Of a stretch of DNA of 64,000 nt, positions 1 to 11,224 are shown in pieces. The translations under genes were made by a program, and so were the position numbers. Below the pieces are notes generated by a model. It had not been told where the DNA came from and searched no databases. It worked only from the letters and a program-made list of their open reading frames with translations. How positions within the stretch are numbered: position 1 is the stretch's first letter; every line of letters starts with the position of its first letter. Source of the DNA: Umbilicaria muhlenbergii (lineage: Eukaryota > Ascomycota > Lecanoromycetes > Umbilicariales > Umbilicariaceae); the NCBI GenBank assembly GCA_000611775.1, contig KK106986.1, forward strand, positions 2,099,551 to 2,163,550, given 5' to 3'.

Positions 1-1564
1 GTCAATGGGTGGCTTGCTCTCTGGCATTGACCAGTCGCTCATCAGCGGCGCTAATCTGTACATGCCGCAGAGTTTGCATCTCAACACTCAACAGGTCAGT
101 CTTGTCGCATCTGGCGTGCCGCTTGGAGCTATTGGAGGGGCCTTGCTGCTGGGGCCTACCAACGAAGTGGTAGGCCGTAGAATGGCCATTATCATCTCGT
201 TGATTCTGTACACCATTGGCGCGGCGTTGGAAGCTGGTGCGATCAATTTCGGGATGATTGTTACCGGCCGTGTGATCTTGGGCTTGGGCGTTGGACTGGA
301 AGGTGGCACTGTTCCTGTCTATGTCGCCGAATCAGTGGCGAGGAGGTACCGCGGCAATCTCGTGTCTCTATACCAATTCAACATCGCGCTCGGGGAGGTC
401 TTTGGTTATGTCGTCGCCGCGATCTTTGTCAACGTCAAGGTAAGTCCTTTCCCCGTCCAGATATAGAGCTTAAGGACACGTTCACTGATCATTGGGCAGA
501 GCGGTGGCTGGCGATACATGCTCGGCTCCTCCCTCGTCTTCTCCACCATCATGTTAGTCGGAATGTTCTTCATGCCCGAAAGTCCGCGCTTCCTCATGCA
601 CAAGGGCAAAACACTCCAAGCCTTCAGCGTGTGGAAGCGCATCCGGGGCATCGACCTGGCCGAAAACCGCGAAGAGTTCTTCGTCATGCGCCACGCCGTG
701 CAGGAAGAACGCGACAACACCGGCAGCCGCACCGGCCATTTCGCCTGGCTCGACTTCTTCACCGTACCGCGCGCCCGCCGCTCCATCGTCTACGCCAACA
801 CGATGATCTTCCTGGGTCAATTCACCGGCATCAACGCTATCATGTACTACATGGCGACCCTGATGAACCAAGTCGGCTTCGACGCCAAACAATCCGTCTT
901 CATGTCTCTCGTCGGCGGCGGCTCCCTCCTCCTAGGGACCATCCCCGCCATCTTCTACATGGAGCGGTTCGGGCGGCGATTCTGGGCGTGCGCCATGCTC
1001 CCCGGCTTCTTCGTCGGCCTCGTCCTCATCGGCTGCAGCTACCTGATCGACTACCGGACCAACCCCTCCGGCGCCGAAGGGCTCTACATCACAGGTCTCA
1101 TCCTCTACGAAGGGTTCTTCGGCTCCTACGCCTGTCTCACGTGGGTGCTCCCCTCGGAAGTCTACCCAACCTACCTCCGCAGCTACGGCATGGAAACCTC
1201 GGACGTAACGCTCTTCTTCTGCTCCTGGCTCGTCACCTACTTCTTCTCGGAGATGCAAGCCGCCATGACGCGCATCGGCCTCACCCTCGGGTTCTACGGC
1301 GGCATCGCCGTGCTCGGATGGTTCTACCAGATACTTTTTATGCCGGAGACGAAGAACAAGACGCTCGAGGAAATCGATATCTTGTTCAGTCAGCCGACTA
1401 GTCAGCTTGTGAGACAGAATCTGAAGAGTAGTGCGGAGACGGCGAGCGATTTGTTTCATTTGCGGTGGCGGAGGGTGTTTGCGCCGAGTCCGGAGAGTCC
1501 GTTGCCGGAGGTGCATCGGGATAGCGTCGTGGGGCCTGTGCCGGATGAGAAGGCGCAAGGATAG
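1..1564 (+). CDS. MFS sugar/polyol transporter (5' partial)
   Basis: Membrane transporter of the sugar porter family in the major facilitator superfamily, expected to import a hexose, polyol or inositol with protons at the plasma membrane. The reading frame is already open at the left edge, so the first helix and true start lie outside; the ATG at base 5 is probably internal. One intron at 440-499 (GTAAGT...CAG, 60 nt) joins in phase 0, giving about 493 visible residues. Family signatures are present: GRR in the loop between helices 2 and 3, PESPRF after helix 6, a second FGRRF in the helix 8-9 loop, and PETKNKTLEEID after the last helix. The C-terminal tail of about 60 residues is hydrophilic. 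The exact substrate cannot be read from the sequence. Confidence 0.93.
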
Positions 1565-2602
1565 AGGGGTGGAGGGGGTGGAGGGGGTTTCAGTCCTGAA
1601 GGCGGATGTTGTGGTCTTCGTTTGGATTTTCAGGGATGGGCGGAGAGATTTCCGGACTGCTTGGATGATGGGGATTTGTCCTGCCTTTCCCCTAACACAT
1701 TCTGTTTGCTCAAGCCTCGTTTCCTTTGTCTACTGAGTTACGGCAATATCCATTGGAATTGAAAGTGTTCATTGTATCATAATTGCTGTTGCTGTGTTGG
1801 TTGGAAATGTACATGAGTATATATATGAACGATTGACAGTTCAGAAATACGCCTTCGCTTTTGCGAACGCAGCTACTGTCTTGTCGGTATGAATGTCGAA
1901 CGGGATTGTATTCTTTGTGCAAGAAATGATGACGCTCTTCAGGAGCTGCAGATAGACCTGACAGTGCTTGCGCATGTGATCTGCGCGGACATAATGTCAG
2001 GATAGTTACTACTTACCCTATTACTGAGTTTTCCCCGAGCGATCCTGTAAGACTTGAATGCGAAGTTCCAGTACCCTTGACGATCGGAGATCCAAAGCAT
2101 TCGCCGCTGACAGTAAGCTTGTATGGCAATGGCAGGGTCAGACCCAATTGGTAGTAAGAGGACATAAGGTACCGCGGGGTGTTGCAGAGGCTCGGATAGC
2201 GGACACCGGGCTCAGATGTTGCATCAAGAGCAATGAGCGTGCCGGAAGAAGCTTCGAGCATTGAGCTTGACGAGATAGAGAGAAGTTGGCGGTCTTGACA
2301 CACACTGTAGAAATTGCATAGAGAGCAAATAAACGTTCTCCGGTAATACGTTCGGCCCGTGGGGTGAGTGATGGAAAATAGCCCGGTTAGGGTTTAGCGA
2401 AGCACAAGACGCAAGTCACAGTTGCAAAGTCTTCATTATACTTCTTTATCACGCAAAACAGTTAATCGCCTGTCGTCAAACCAGGGAAGCCAGCCGCAAA
2501 GCACAAGTCTTACGCCTGGTGTTCTACCAAATCGCCAACTACCAGATCAAGGCAGCGAGCCGCAGAAACCGAGTCGCCCGCTGGGCCCGAATCGACAACG
2601 AC
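1565..2602. other. Intergenic, no gene seen
   Basis: Transporter 3' untranslated region followed by non-coding sequence. No frame longer than about 100 codons and no recognisable domain. Confidence 0.5.
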
Positions 2603-2932
2603 ATGGAGCAAATTCGTTCGATGATCCAGCTGCCTCCTGGTATAACTGGTGAGGAGACTGCATACGTAACAATTGACTTGATCCGTCATCGCATAAGAGC
2701 CAAGAAACTGGATCAAAGGCCTGCGGGTGTGCTGGACCGATGCGCCAGGATGCCATTGAAGAGAAAAGGGGACCCACGTTGCCTGATTGACGAATTTGAG
2801 AGGCTTTTGGCAACTTGGAACCGGAGCGGTATTACAGGTAAGCACCAGAAGTGCGACAACTGTTTCAAGAGGGGACTGGCATGTATGTATGTCGAGTTTC
2901 CGCGAGCGCAGCGGAAGAAGCATTGGGGGTAG
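2603..2932 (+). CDS. Small hypothetical protein with a half zinc-cluster motif
   Basis: Open frame of 109 codons from the first ATG; the frame is open further upstream from a GTG at 2519, but no ATG lies there. Not a family I recognise. The C-terminal end contains CDNCFKRGLAC, the C-x2-C-x6-C spacing of the second half of a fungal Zn2Cys6 cluster, followed by a basic tail (RAQRKKH). The first half of such a cluster is missing. A possible donor, GTAAGC at 2838, lies just before the motif, so the gene may be spliced differently or be the remnant of a larger regulator. It sits in a repeat-bearing, gene-poor stretch, which lowers confidence that it is expressed. Confidence 0.3.
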   Translation: MEQIRSMIQLPPGITGEETAYVTIDLIRHRIRAKKLDQRPAGVLDRCARMPLKRKGDPRCLIDEFERLLATWNRSGITGKHQKCDNCFKRGLACMYVEFPRAQRKKHWG

Positions 2933-3055
2933 ATACTCACACGGGAAGAGATGGATCGTGCATCTGCGCGAGCAAGTTCTCAAATCAGGTAATTCGACCC
3001 TCTCCTTTCATGCTATGACTTTTTCATCTGCGAATAAAGAGGACAGCGAGGCTTA

Positions 3056-3147
3056 CCCAAGCCTGTGAGGTGTTCTGAGCTATTAAACCAAGCAGCTTGG
3101 CTTTCTTCTTCCATGTTATTGGTTTCCATCTCCCAAGCCTGTGAGGT
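3056..3147. repeat. 16-bp direct repeat pair, 76 bp apart
   Basis: CCCAAGCCTGTGAGGT occurs at 3056-3071 and again at 3132-3147. Sequences just after both copies are loosely similar (GTTCTGAGC versus ATCTTAAGC), so the pair may be the remains of a longer duplication. Confidence 0.7.
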
Positions 3148-3507
3148 ATCTTAAGCGATCAATCTGCGAAAAGGGGTGAGAAGATCTGCTGCCTTTGAAG
3201 GCTTAAATAGCAGGAGGAGACGCACGCGCGTAATACAGTATTAGTATTAGCTTATAGATCAGCATTAGCTAGCAAGACAAGAGGTGGAATATACGCAGGA
3301 GCATTGACTCGACGCGGAGACCTGGCACAGAATGAATGCAATATATACCTCTGCACTTCAGAGGGACAGACAGTAGTAACAAAATGACTGCAGAACGTCT
3401 TTTGAATTCCTCAGCCTCACACTCTCCTCTGACGATGTATGCCAATCAAGTCCGCCCGCTAGCTAACCGTCGCCGAACTTTGCGGATGCATCCGACTGTG
3501 GTGCCCA

Positions 3508-3620
3508 CAGTTCACCACCTCCCCGTACAGTTCACCACCTCCCCGTACAGTTCACCACCTCCCCGTACAGTTCACCACCTCCCCGTACAGTTCACCACCT
3601 CCCCGTACAGTTCACCACCT
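3508..3620. repeat. 20-bp tandem repeat, 5.6 copies
   Basis: Five identical copies of CAGTTCACCACCTCCCCGTA (3508-3607) followed by a 13-base partial copy. Because the period is not a multiple of three, every frame through the array has a 60-bp protein period, and the Pro/Ser/Thr frame through it is most likely fortuitous. The perfect identity of the units suggests recent expansion. Confidence 0.95.
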
Positions 3621-4004
3621 CTCAGCCCTATCGCAACAAAGTCGGCCCGCTTTTTCTTGGCATGACCACAGAGCACCCCCTAAGCCCCTATCCCATTATT
3701 CTTCCAACCACAAGCCCGCACCTCTCCATACCTCACGAACGCCTGTCTCACAGCCATAATTCAACCGCCTCCAGAAAGAAGCTTGAATTCGCGCAGTTGC
3801 CGAGACCATCTATGTCCAAGAGTAAGTGTATCAGCCACAAGCCATGACTATAGAGGAGGTGCGGCGAAACTCAAGTGACAGTGCGTATGGTAGTTCTGAG
3901 GTGGAGGGCCCCTCACCACTTGCCAGGTTTGAAGGACCAGATAGCCCATCTCAGGGGTTTCAATGCTTCATTTTTCATCTTTGCTTTTGTGACGTGATGT
4001 GATA

Positions 4005-4100
4005 TTGAGAGGGGCCTCGGCTGGAGACTGCTGCTTGTTTTTGTCCGTAAGCCTGGTGGCTGGTTTCTTTCCATGCATTTGTTTCGTTCGATCCTCTTGC
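4005..4100. repeat. Dispersed repeat, copy 1
   Basis: The stretch beginning TTGAGAGGGGCCTCGGCTGG is alignable for about 70-100 bases with 51691-51790 on the same strand. Shared blocks include TTGAGAGG, GCTGG, TTTGTCC and GGCTG. Several differences are G/A or C/T transitions. It is probably a relic of a repetitive element; no coding potential is seen in it. Confidence 0.5.
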
Positions 4101-5004
4101 GTATGCACGTCGTATCTCATGCACACACATACACGCGTGGGCCTCCATACGCCTTGAAAGACCGCCTTGAGATTATGAAAGGGGAGACGAGGTCCTCAAA
4201 ACACCGCCTTGATCACCAATGCATTTGTTTTATCAGGTCTACTACTAAGGCTCTCCTCAGTGTCTTTTCTTTCCATTTGACCTGACCCATTCACTCGATT
4301 CTACAAAATTTCTTGTGAGCTCTCACAGGTACTGTAAAGCTCCTTGACGTCTGACAAAAATGCCACACATGAATTCGTCCCTTTCTACAAGAAAAAGCTT
4401 CAAACTTACCTCTCACTATGCTATCATATCAGGAGATTTGCATTCCTAGCCGCCAGAAGCTCCTAGTATCTCCGACTATACAGTCAAAGGCTGAGTGGAT
4501 TGGTGTCACTTTGTTCAATCCTGACAGCCTGTGCAACTCTAGTCTGATGCCGTTTCAAGCCTGCAAACAGACCCGTCTTTGACTGCTTGAGAGATGGGTC
4601 ATGCTCGAATCCTCGCCTCGACTCTGAACGTCCGGAGGTGGCAGATGCTGGTCGTTTAGAAGCCATCTGGCAGAGTGTATGCATGCGCTTGAATGTGATG
4701 ATATCTCACAAGAAATCCTAGCTCACGTAGACTGCAAAGTGTCTCTGTTGATTGTAAGCTTTGCGGTCGGACAATGTTTTGCAGTGAGGGCTTGGGGAAT
4801 TAGTGCACGCTCAGTATTAATGTTTGGATTAGCGCAGCTGATATAGACAGAGACTTGAGATATCATCATTTCAGCACTGCCAGCATCAGCATCTCACAGA
4901 CGCCATCATATCTGGTAACATTTGAGACAACTCGCTGCACGGAATCTGATCCTCTTGTGTAAGGTACGTATCTCAACTCTAAACATTCAGACCTCAGTGA
5001 GATC

Positions 5005-5841
5005 ATGGCGGCTCCCGGGGCCCCAAACCCACTGATACCAGTCTTGAACGTGAGGAGCAACATGCAGCAGTGGCACAAGAGTGCCCAAATGATCCAGCAG
5101 TACTGGGGTCTCGACATCACGACCAACACACCTCTCTTGCCGCCCATTCGCACAGCACCGATGAAGCCCATGGGCTCTGGCATGGCAGTTCTCCTGTCCA
5201 GACTTTCCATCCGCTACCCTCAAAACGGACCAGCGGTTGTAGATCTCCTGCTCCAAGGAGCCGGCCAGCGACGAACGAGGTCAAGCAAGGGCCAGAAGCG
5301 CCAAGTGGGCGTTGGACCCCAAGCCATCGAAGCCGTGAAAGGTCGCCTGCTGATGGCCTAACCCTCCCCGGTTCTGGCAATAGGGTCATGGCATGCCGCC
5401 GCCGCTGTAGCACCTCAGTCCGGTCCCGCCGGGTCGAGCACATCCGAGACACAGCAAACAAACGGCAGCGAGGGACTCCAGGCCACGACATCTCACGCCC
5501 GTCCAGCGGAGCCAAGCACACCCCCAACGCAGCGGCTAATCGCCACGTCGGCTTCTCAGCCGCGCGCCACCCCGCGGCCGCTGGAGCCAAACACAGCCGC
5601 GCCGCCGCGGACAGGACAAACAGAGGCAACTCACCGCAAGCCCATACCGACGGATCCTCCCAGCCAAGCGCACACGACCGGAAGCCCCTGTCCAAGACCC
5701 CCAACCCCCATTCCGCGCCCGATGGCCCAACGCTCCGAGGACGACATGACCGCCTCCGCAGTCCAAGACCGAGCGACCGGAGAATTCAAGACCGCAGTGC
5801 AGGCGCCGGCCAGCGGAAGCCGTGCACAAAAACCCGCATGA
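5005..5841 (+). CDS. Hypothetical protein with disordered Pro/Ser/Thr-rich tail
   Basis: Not a family I recognise. Proposed model: exon 5005-5341, intron 5342-5383 (42 nt, branch-like CCTAAC, acceptor CAATAG), exon 5384-5841, giving 264 residues. The intron removes an in-frame TAA and keeps the same reading frame, which supports it, although the donor GTCGCC is weak. Residues 1-110 look globular, with hydrophobic patches (NPLIPVLNV, VVDLLLQG); the remainder is low-complexity and rich in Pro, Thr, Gln and Ser, typical of disordered regions. No signal peptide or membrane segment is seen. A further coding-like stretch at about 5911-6045 could not be joined in phase, so the 3' end may be incomplete. 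Confidence 0.4.
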
Positions 5842-7138
5842 GGATAGGTAATGGATCAGAAGTCCAACCCTCAGACCCGGCACTACCTACCATATATCTG
5901 CGCTGCTAGTCCTTCCCGAACAGCCACGTGGACTCGGCGTTGCGCGCCGTCCGGCAGTTCCCAGAGCGAGCGTGCGCTGAATCCCGCACCAAGGGTCGCG
6001 TCGAGGCGATTCGCCAGATCCCAGGACTCGATACGGGGGCTTAGAGCGCTGAACACTTCCTCGCGATTTCCTCGGCCCTGTTAATTCCATCCCTAGCTTT
6101 TCCAGCAGTCTTCTATCTATCTTTCGTTAGCGGTTTACCCACTCATTCATATCTGACTCTCATTCATGTCTGACTCTCATACGAATGAAAAGAGGAGGCC
6201 TCATCATACACGTAAGCCCCCGCACCAAGTAACTGATACGTCCCCGGTTTCCATAACCTAGCACTGCATCAAGACTCAAGAGGAGGGAGACTGACTGTCG
6301 AGCACCCGACTCGGACAACGAAGAAGGAGGAAGCCTTGAGACAGACCAACAGGTGCGTGCGAAAGAGGAGGAAAGTCAGCCAGCGAGCGAGCGAGCGAAT
6401 CTTCACCAAACGCACAAAGTCGCTCCGGTCCTGTGGGCATAATAAGGGAATAGTATCGTCCATCCAGATCCAGGTGTCGAAAAGATTCCAGTCCCGTAGC
6501 TAAAACACCAGTAGTCTAGTAGCAACCCAGAAACCCAGGCCAACAAGGTAAAGGTGCAACCCCTTTTCCTTTCCTTCCGTGGTTCCAATAGAAAGAAGAG
6601 CTAGCGGTGGGTACAGTGACTGAGTTAAAACCCCCCCCCGTCTTCCGCGCCCAGCTGTTGTCCAGGCCCACCCACCCACTATCAAGGCCCTCTCCTCGCT
6701 CATTGCCTTTTCCTTTTCCTTTTCCTTCTCCTTCCTTCCATTCGACCCGACGCGGCCGTTCAACTCTCCACAGATGCACGAGTGGGCACAAGTAAGTATG
6801 TCTGAAGGTCGTGAATGTATTTCCGCTTGAATCCAAAAAAATGTACGGAAGACGCAAGCCCCTATGGACGTCGAATGTAAACCCATCATCCCCCTCCCTC
6901 CTGCCCTGCCCCGTCTCCGTGGGCAGCAAAAGGCGGAAACGCGCAGCGCTCCCCTTCCCCAAGCCTCATCTCATGTCATCTCACGAAAGAAAGAAAAAAA
7001 TGTACACGGGTATCCAAACCCCCCTTCCGAACCGCTCTCCGACATATATCCCCCATCCCCCATCCCCCCTCTTCCCCTCCCCTCCCCATCCCCCATTCNN
7101 NNNNNNNNNNNCCCCCAAAACCCCGAAAACATCCCCCC
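5842..7138. other. Intergenic, pyrimidine-rich, no gene assigned
   Basis: Non-coding apart from a short protein-like frame near 5911-6045 on the plus strand that lacks a start. CCTTTT repeats lie at about 6705-6735 and C-rich tracts at 7060-7140 surround the assembly gap. Confidence 0.45.
7099..7111. other. Assembly gap (13 N)
   Basis: Thirteen unresolved bases inside a C-rich tract. The true length is unknown; the neighbouring homopolymers may also be miscounted, which matters for the nearby end of the DUF1996 gene. Confidence 1.
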
Positions 7139-9016
7139 TCATCTCCTCCCCCCCCCATGCCTCGCCAAATGCCGATGCAAATGCCTCTTCCGTTTCTCCC
7201 CCCCACCCCCCTGCGTGACCGTGACCGTCTCGGCCACAACAACCATCTCGTACGCGTTCCCGCCCTCGGTCCAATAAGACGTCGCGACGGGCTGTTCGGC
7301 AGCCGCGGCGACGGCATCGGCGGCCGCGGACGTCACGGTGGGGGGTGCGGCCGCTGCGGCTGCGGCGCTGCTGCTGCTGCTGGCGGGGGACGACATGTCG
7401 GACGAAGGGGGCGTGGGGGCGGGAGAGGCGGGGGAAGAGGACGCGGGAGCGGAGGTGGTGGTTTGGAACGTGGGGGACGGGGTGGACGAGCCGAGCTGGT
7501 AAAAGGCCGCGCCCGCAGCGACGGTGCTGGTGCCGCCTTGGTAGAACGCGGCGTCCGCACTACTGGTGGTGGCGCTCGTATACGGCAGCGTGGGCACGAC
7601 GGCGCTGGTGCTGGCGGCGCCGGCACTGGCCGCGCTGGACAACTGGTAGGGGGCGACGGTGGTGGCGCGGGTGGCGTAGGCGGGGCCGGATTGGATCGCG
7701 ACGTTGCCGGGGAGGCCGGTGCAGGGGCCGTAGGCGTTGTCGGCGGCGAGGGCGGTGGGGAGGGCGGTGAAGGTGCAGGCGGACATGGAGGCCGAGGGTT
7801 GGATGTCGAAGAGGGGGCAGTCGGATGTGACGCCGGAGCCGCCGGGGTTGTTGCAGACGCTGTTGTTGGCGGCTTGGAAGAGGAGGTCGTCGGCCCAGGC
7901 GGCGATGAAGTCGCCGTGGTAGCCGTAGCCTGGGGCACGCGTGGTGGTGAGCTGAGTTTCTTGTGGGGTCGGGGGTTTTGATTGGGTGGGGTATTACTTA
8001 CCGGTTGGGTCGCCGTTGGCGAGGACGAATTGACCGTCTTGACCTACATAGGCGGCGGTGTTCCAGATGGTCTCGTAGAAGAGGGAGATGAGACGGCGGT
8101 CGTAGCCTGGGGGACAGTTTCCTGATATGACTTGGTCCGGGAATGCGACATGGTCCTTGTGGTTGGGAGAGTCCAGCTCTCCGTTCCAGCACGAAGGAAA
8201 CATCAGCTCGAAGCGCACACCCTGAGGACAATTGGCGTCGAGGTAGGCCTTGTCGGGGAGGAAGTGGCGGTATAGAGAGGGTTCTGCGGCACCATTGTAG
8301 TTCAAGCAATTGAATCCGAGGGCTTTTTGGGCAAGCGCGGATTGGGTCTTTTGGTCTGCAGGCCATGGTTGCGGTGGGTCTGGCACGGGCAAGGTGAAGT
8401 TGCGCTGGTACGTGTTTCCGGAGATCATTTGGAAGCCATTGGGGAAAGCCTCAATGGTCTGGACGTTGCCCTGTGAATCGTAACCTCCATGGAAGTCGTA
8501 GTATCTGACAGAGCGAGTCAGTGTTACGCCCGGCATCTTGAGTTGGATATACTCACGCTAAAAAGCCGGGGACTTCTTCCACCAACGTAGTGTTGCCAGT
8601 GGAATCCATAAAGTACAAAGCGGGAGTCCAGTAAGCTGAGCGATCTTTCGTGACTTGACAACTAGTGCAATCTGACTTCAGGAGGTCGTCCGCGGTTGAG
8701 GACGAGCTGAAAGCTGGATGGCGCATATGCGTATCAGCGTGGTGTTCCGTGGAAGATGGCACATGATTCATGCTCGATCGAGCGCAACGTTTTGGACATC
8801 CGGTATAGATTGAAAGGAGTTACAAAGGGAAAACATACCACTACCGCCATGGATCGCATGCACATGGTCACTGACCCCACCAGGACTGATCAGTGGATCC
8901 AACCGCGCAAGGCCAGAACGGTACCCGCATTGTAGACGCCAGAAGGCTTCTGCTACACTGATATAGAAAGGGAAGAGAACCGCCGCACCGATGAACCAGA
9001 ATCGTGCGGAAAACAT
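7139..9016 (-). CDS. Secreted DUF1996-domain protein
   Basis: Exported fungal protein of unknown biochemical role. Four exons on the minus strand: 9016-8839, 8713-8557, 8504-8002 and 7929-7139, with introns of 125, 52 and 72 nt that all join in phase, giving 542 residues. A signal peptide covers roughly residues 1-24. DUF1996 follows: RLDPLISPG and SDHVHAIHGGS, then a junction that recreates GGSAFS, then CTSC, SAYWTPALYF, YYDFHGGY, and the aromatic and proline-rich core (WNGELDSPNHKDHVAFP). After about residue 360 the protein becomes a Ser/Ala/Thr-rich tail, as in cell-wall or GPI-type proteins, but no clear GPI signal is seen and the last residues are basic. The stop lies only 28 bases from the gap, so the C-terminus may be wrong. 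Confidence 0.93.
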
Positions 9017-11224
9017 GCTGGTGGATATATATGTTCACTGATAAGCCAAACAGATGGAGAGGAGTCGCGGATCGTAGGTTTGATGCGACTCGAGATCGTA
9101 TGCCGGATACGGTCGTCGCTATCCCGAGGATATGCCGTTGAGCTTGTAATTTGGAAGGTCGTTGCTCGTTGACCGTGAGGTGCAATTGGGGCACTGGAGA
9201 CGGTCAGATCAAGAGCCACCATTGAAGTCGTAATCAAGTAGAAATACCGTTGGCGACCAGTTACTCCCACGCCAATCTATCACAGCTATGTAAGGAACGT
9301 GGGTTGGACAACACTCGACGTGGTACGCGACGTGTGCGCAGAGTAATGCTCGGGGGGACGGAGGATGGTGTTGATGTCTTGGCGCACAATCTCGCAAATC
9401 GATATTCACGATAGCGGCAGTGTCGTGGGCGTAGCGATTCGGAGGGCCTGTTTCATCTACGACGTAATTTCGTCCCACTGGTTGAATTGCTTCCGCGTGA
9501 TGATGTTGTCTGCGCCACCGGACGATATATGCGACCGTTCGCGCAACACGTGGCTAGCCCTTCAAATTGTGTTGTACTGTGAGGTGCCTCCTGTCGATCA
9601 ATAACAACGTCGCTGAGGGTCACTCGAGTGGTCGCGATGCACGATGTGTGTCTGCTTGGACGTGTTGGTGGTGAGATGTTTGTTCTGCGATGTTTTCGCG
9701 GCAAGGATGGGATGTACAGGATGAAAAGAACGACACAGTCGACGGGGTAGGCAAAAACGCGAGGAAAAGATGGGAAAGGAGTGAGTGACTTCAAGTCAGA
9801 TATGGTGCCAAAAGAATGTTCGAAAGCAAGAGGCTGTAAAGGAGCGACGTGATCACCGGCAATGGCGAGACAAAAGACGAGAGAGGGTACAAGATGAGGA
9901 ATGAGAGAGGTTGGAGGAAAAGGCAAAGACAGCGGCGAAAAAACAACGCTCACTTCCCGACTCGACGATGCCCCTTCAGCCTGTCGCCACGTCCAGGAAT
10001 GAAGGACCGCAGCACCCTCGTCGTCAGCGATACATGATGCTTGCCCATGGCGGCAGGGGTTGGACCGTCAATGGACGCAGGCCAATCACGGGGGCATGGC
10101 CGATGCTGCTGTTCCAAGGTTGCGCTGCTGCGACAGCACTGCAGGGCCGACAGAAGCTTGGGATGGAGCACTTCGGGCGAGAGTCTAGAACCAGACCACT
10201 CTAGTCGCCTCGAACGCTGCCATCTCATTCGGCCATGTCTCCCTGTCCGGACTCTGGGGTCGTCGGGTGCCTGGCGTGCCTGGGTCGTGTGGAGCGGGTG
10301 CTGCGACTCATGCGACGCATGCTAGTCATGCCAGTCATCGCACCGACGCTGAAACGCCGGCGTGGGCGAATGAAATTGCCGTGACAGGGATCGAGGGAAG
10401 GGGGCACGCCAGGAACATGCAAATGGAGTGCTACCGCGTTACCTCTGCAGTCGTGACTCTGGCCTTCAGGTGCTGACTGGGCCATCGGATCTCTCCAACC
10501 GGAGCTGCAGCTGTCGGCTCCGTCGTGCCGGCGCTTACACTTGCCATCTCGGAACATTTCTATCTCTTCCTCCAGCACTCTGTTGGTCTGTTGCAGAATA
10601 GAACAAGCAGAACTGCGGCGCGTAACGCCCACGTTCCTGCGCCTGCTGGGGAGGAAGGGGGTTTTTTTTATCGATAACGTGGCGGGAGGGAATGATGCAA
10701 CCTCCTCCGAGTCAACCTTAATCAACTAAGGTACCTAGTGCCCTGGATGCCAGGCGCAGGCACAAGAAAGTGGCATGCCTCCACTGGGGATCCCCGCGGC
10801 TACTCAAGTACCCAGTCGGGTCTGGAGAGAACGTCTGATAGAAGCCGTTTCACTCCAAGGGTTCAAATCCGTCGCTTTCATTGACAAGAGCATCCCCGGC
10901 TGGACATTGCCAGTCAGGGTGCCCAGAGGCCTGCTAATTCACTTGATGGTTATCGTCCTCTGCCTGATGGTGATCCTACGAGTCTCACCCGTGGACTGCA
11001 GCGATGCCTGAGGGATTGCAGCGATGGAGCGACGAAGCCTGACTCTCTGAGGAGCCTCATCATTCGTCGTCGCACGTGCCTCCTCCTTCGTCCTTCGTCC
11101 TTCCTCCGGGCGGCTGTGCCTGCTTGTAGCCACTCACAGAAATCACCCAACTCAACCGAAGGCTACTATAATTACGTCGTATCATCACGAGAATTTGATT
11201 CCGATGTGGTACCATATGAACAGC
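9017..11224. other. Intergenic, no gene seen
   Basis: 2.2 kb between two minus-strand genes. Frames up to about 166 codons exist on both strands, but they overlap one another, lack domains and are rich in Arg and Ser as in chance GC-rich frames. Part of the right end is the 3' flank of the LCCL gene. Confidence 0.5.

Larger units (their letters stand above)
2933..5004. other. Gene-poor stretch with repeats
   Basis: No convincing gene. It holds a 16-bp direct repeat pair (3056-3147), a 20-bp tandem array (3508-3620) and one copy of a dispersed repeat (from 4005), listed separately. Short frames here lack domains. Confidence 0.5.

Noticed and set aside
631-1558. Arg/His-rich and acidic frames overlapping the transporter
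   Set aside because: Antisense or shifted reading of the transporter coding sequence.
7157-7981. Long Gly/Arg-rich frames on the plus strand opposite the DUF1996 gene
   Set aside because: They mirror the GC-rich Ser/Ala codons of the real minus-strand gene; no domain.
10840-10885. GGGTTCAAATCC resembling a tRNA T-loop
   Set aside because: The flanking bases do not pair as a T-stem, and no anticodon or acceptor stem is found.
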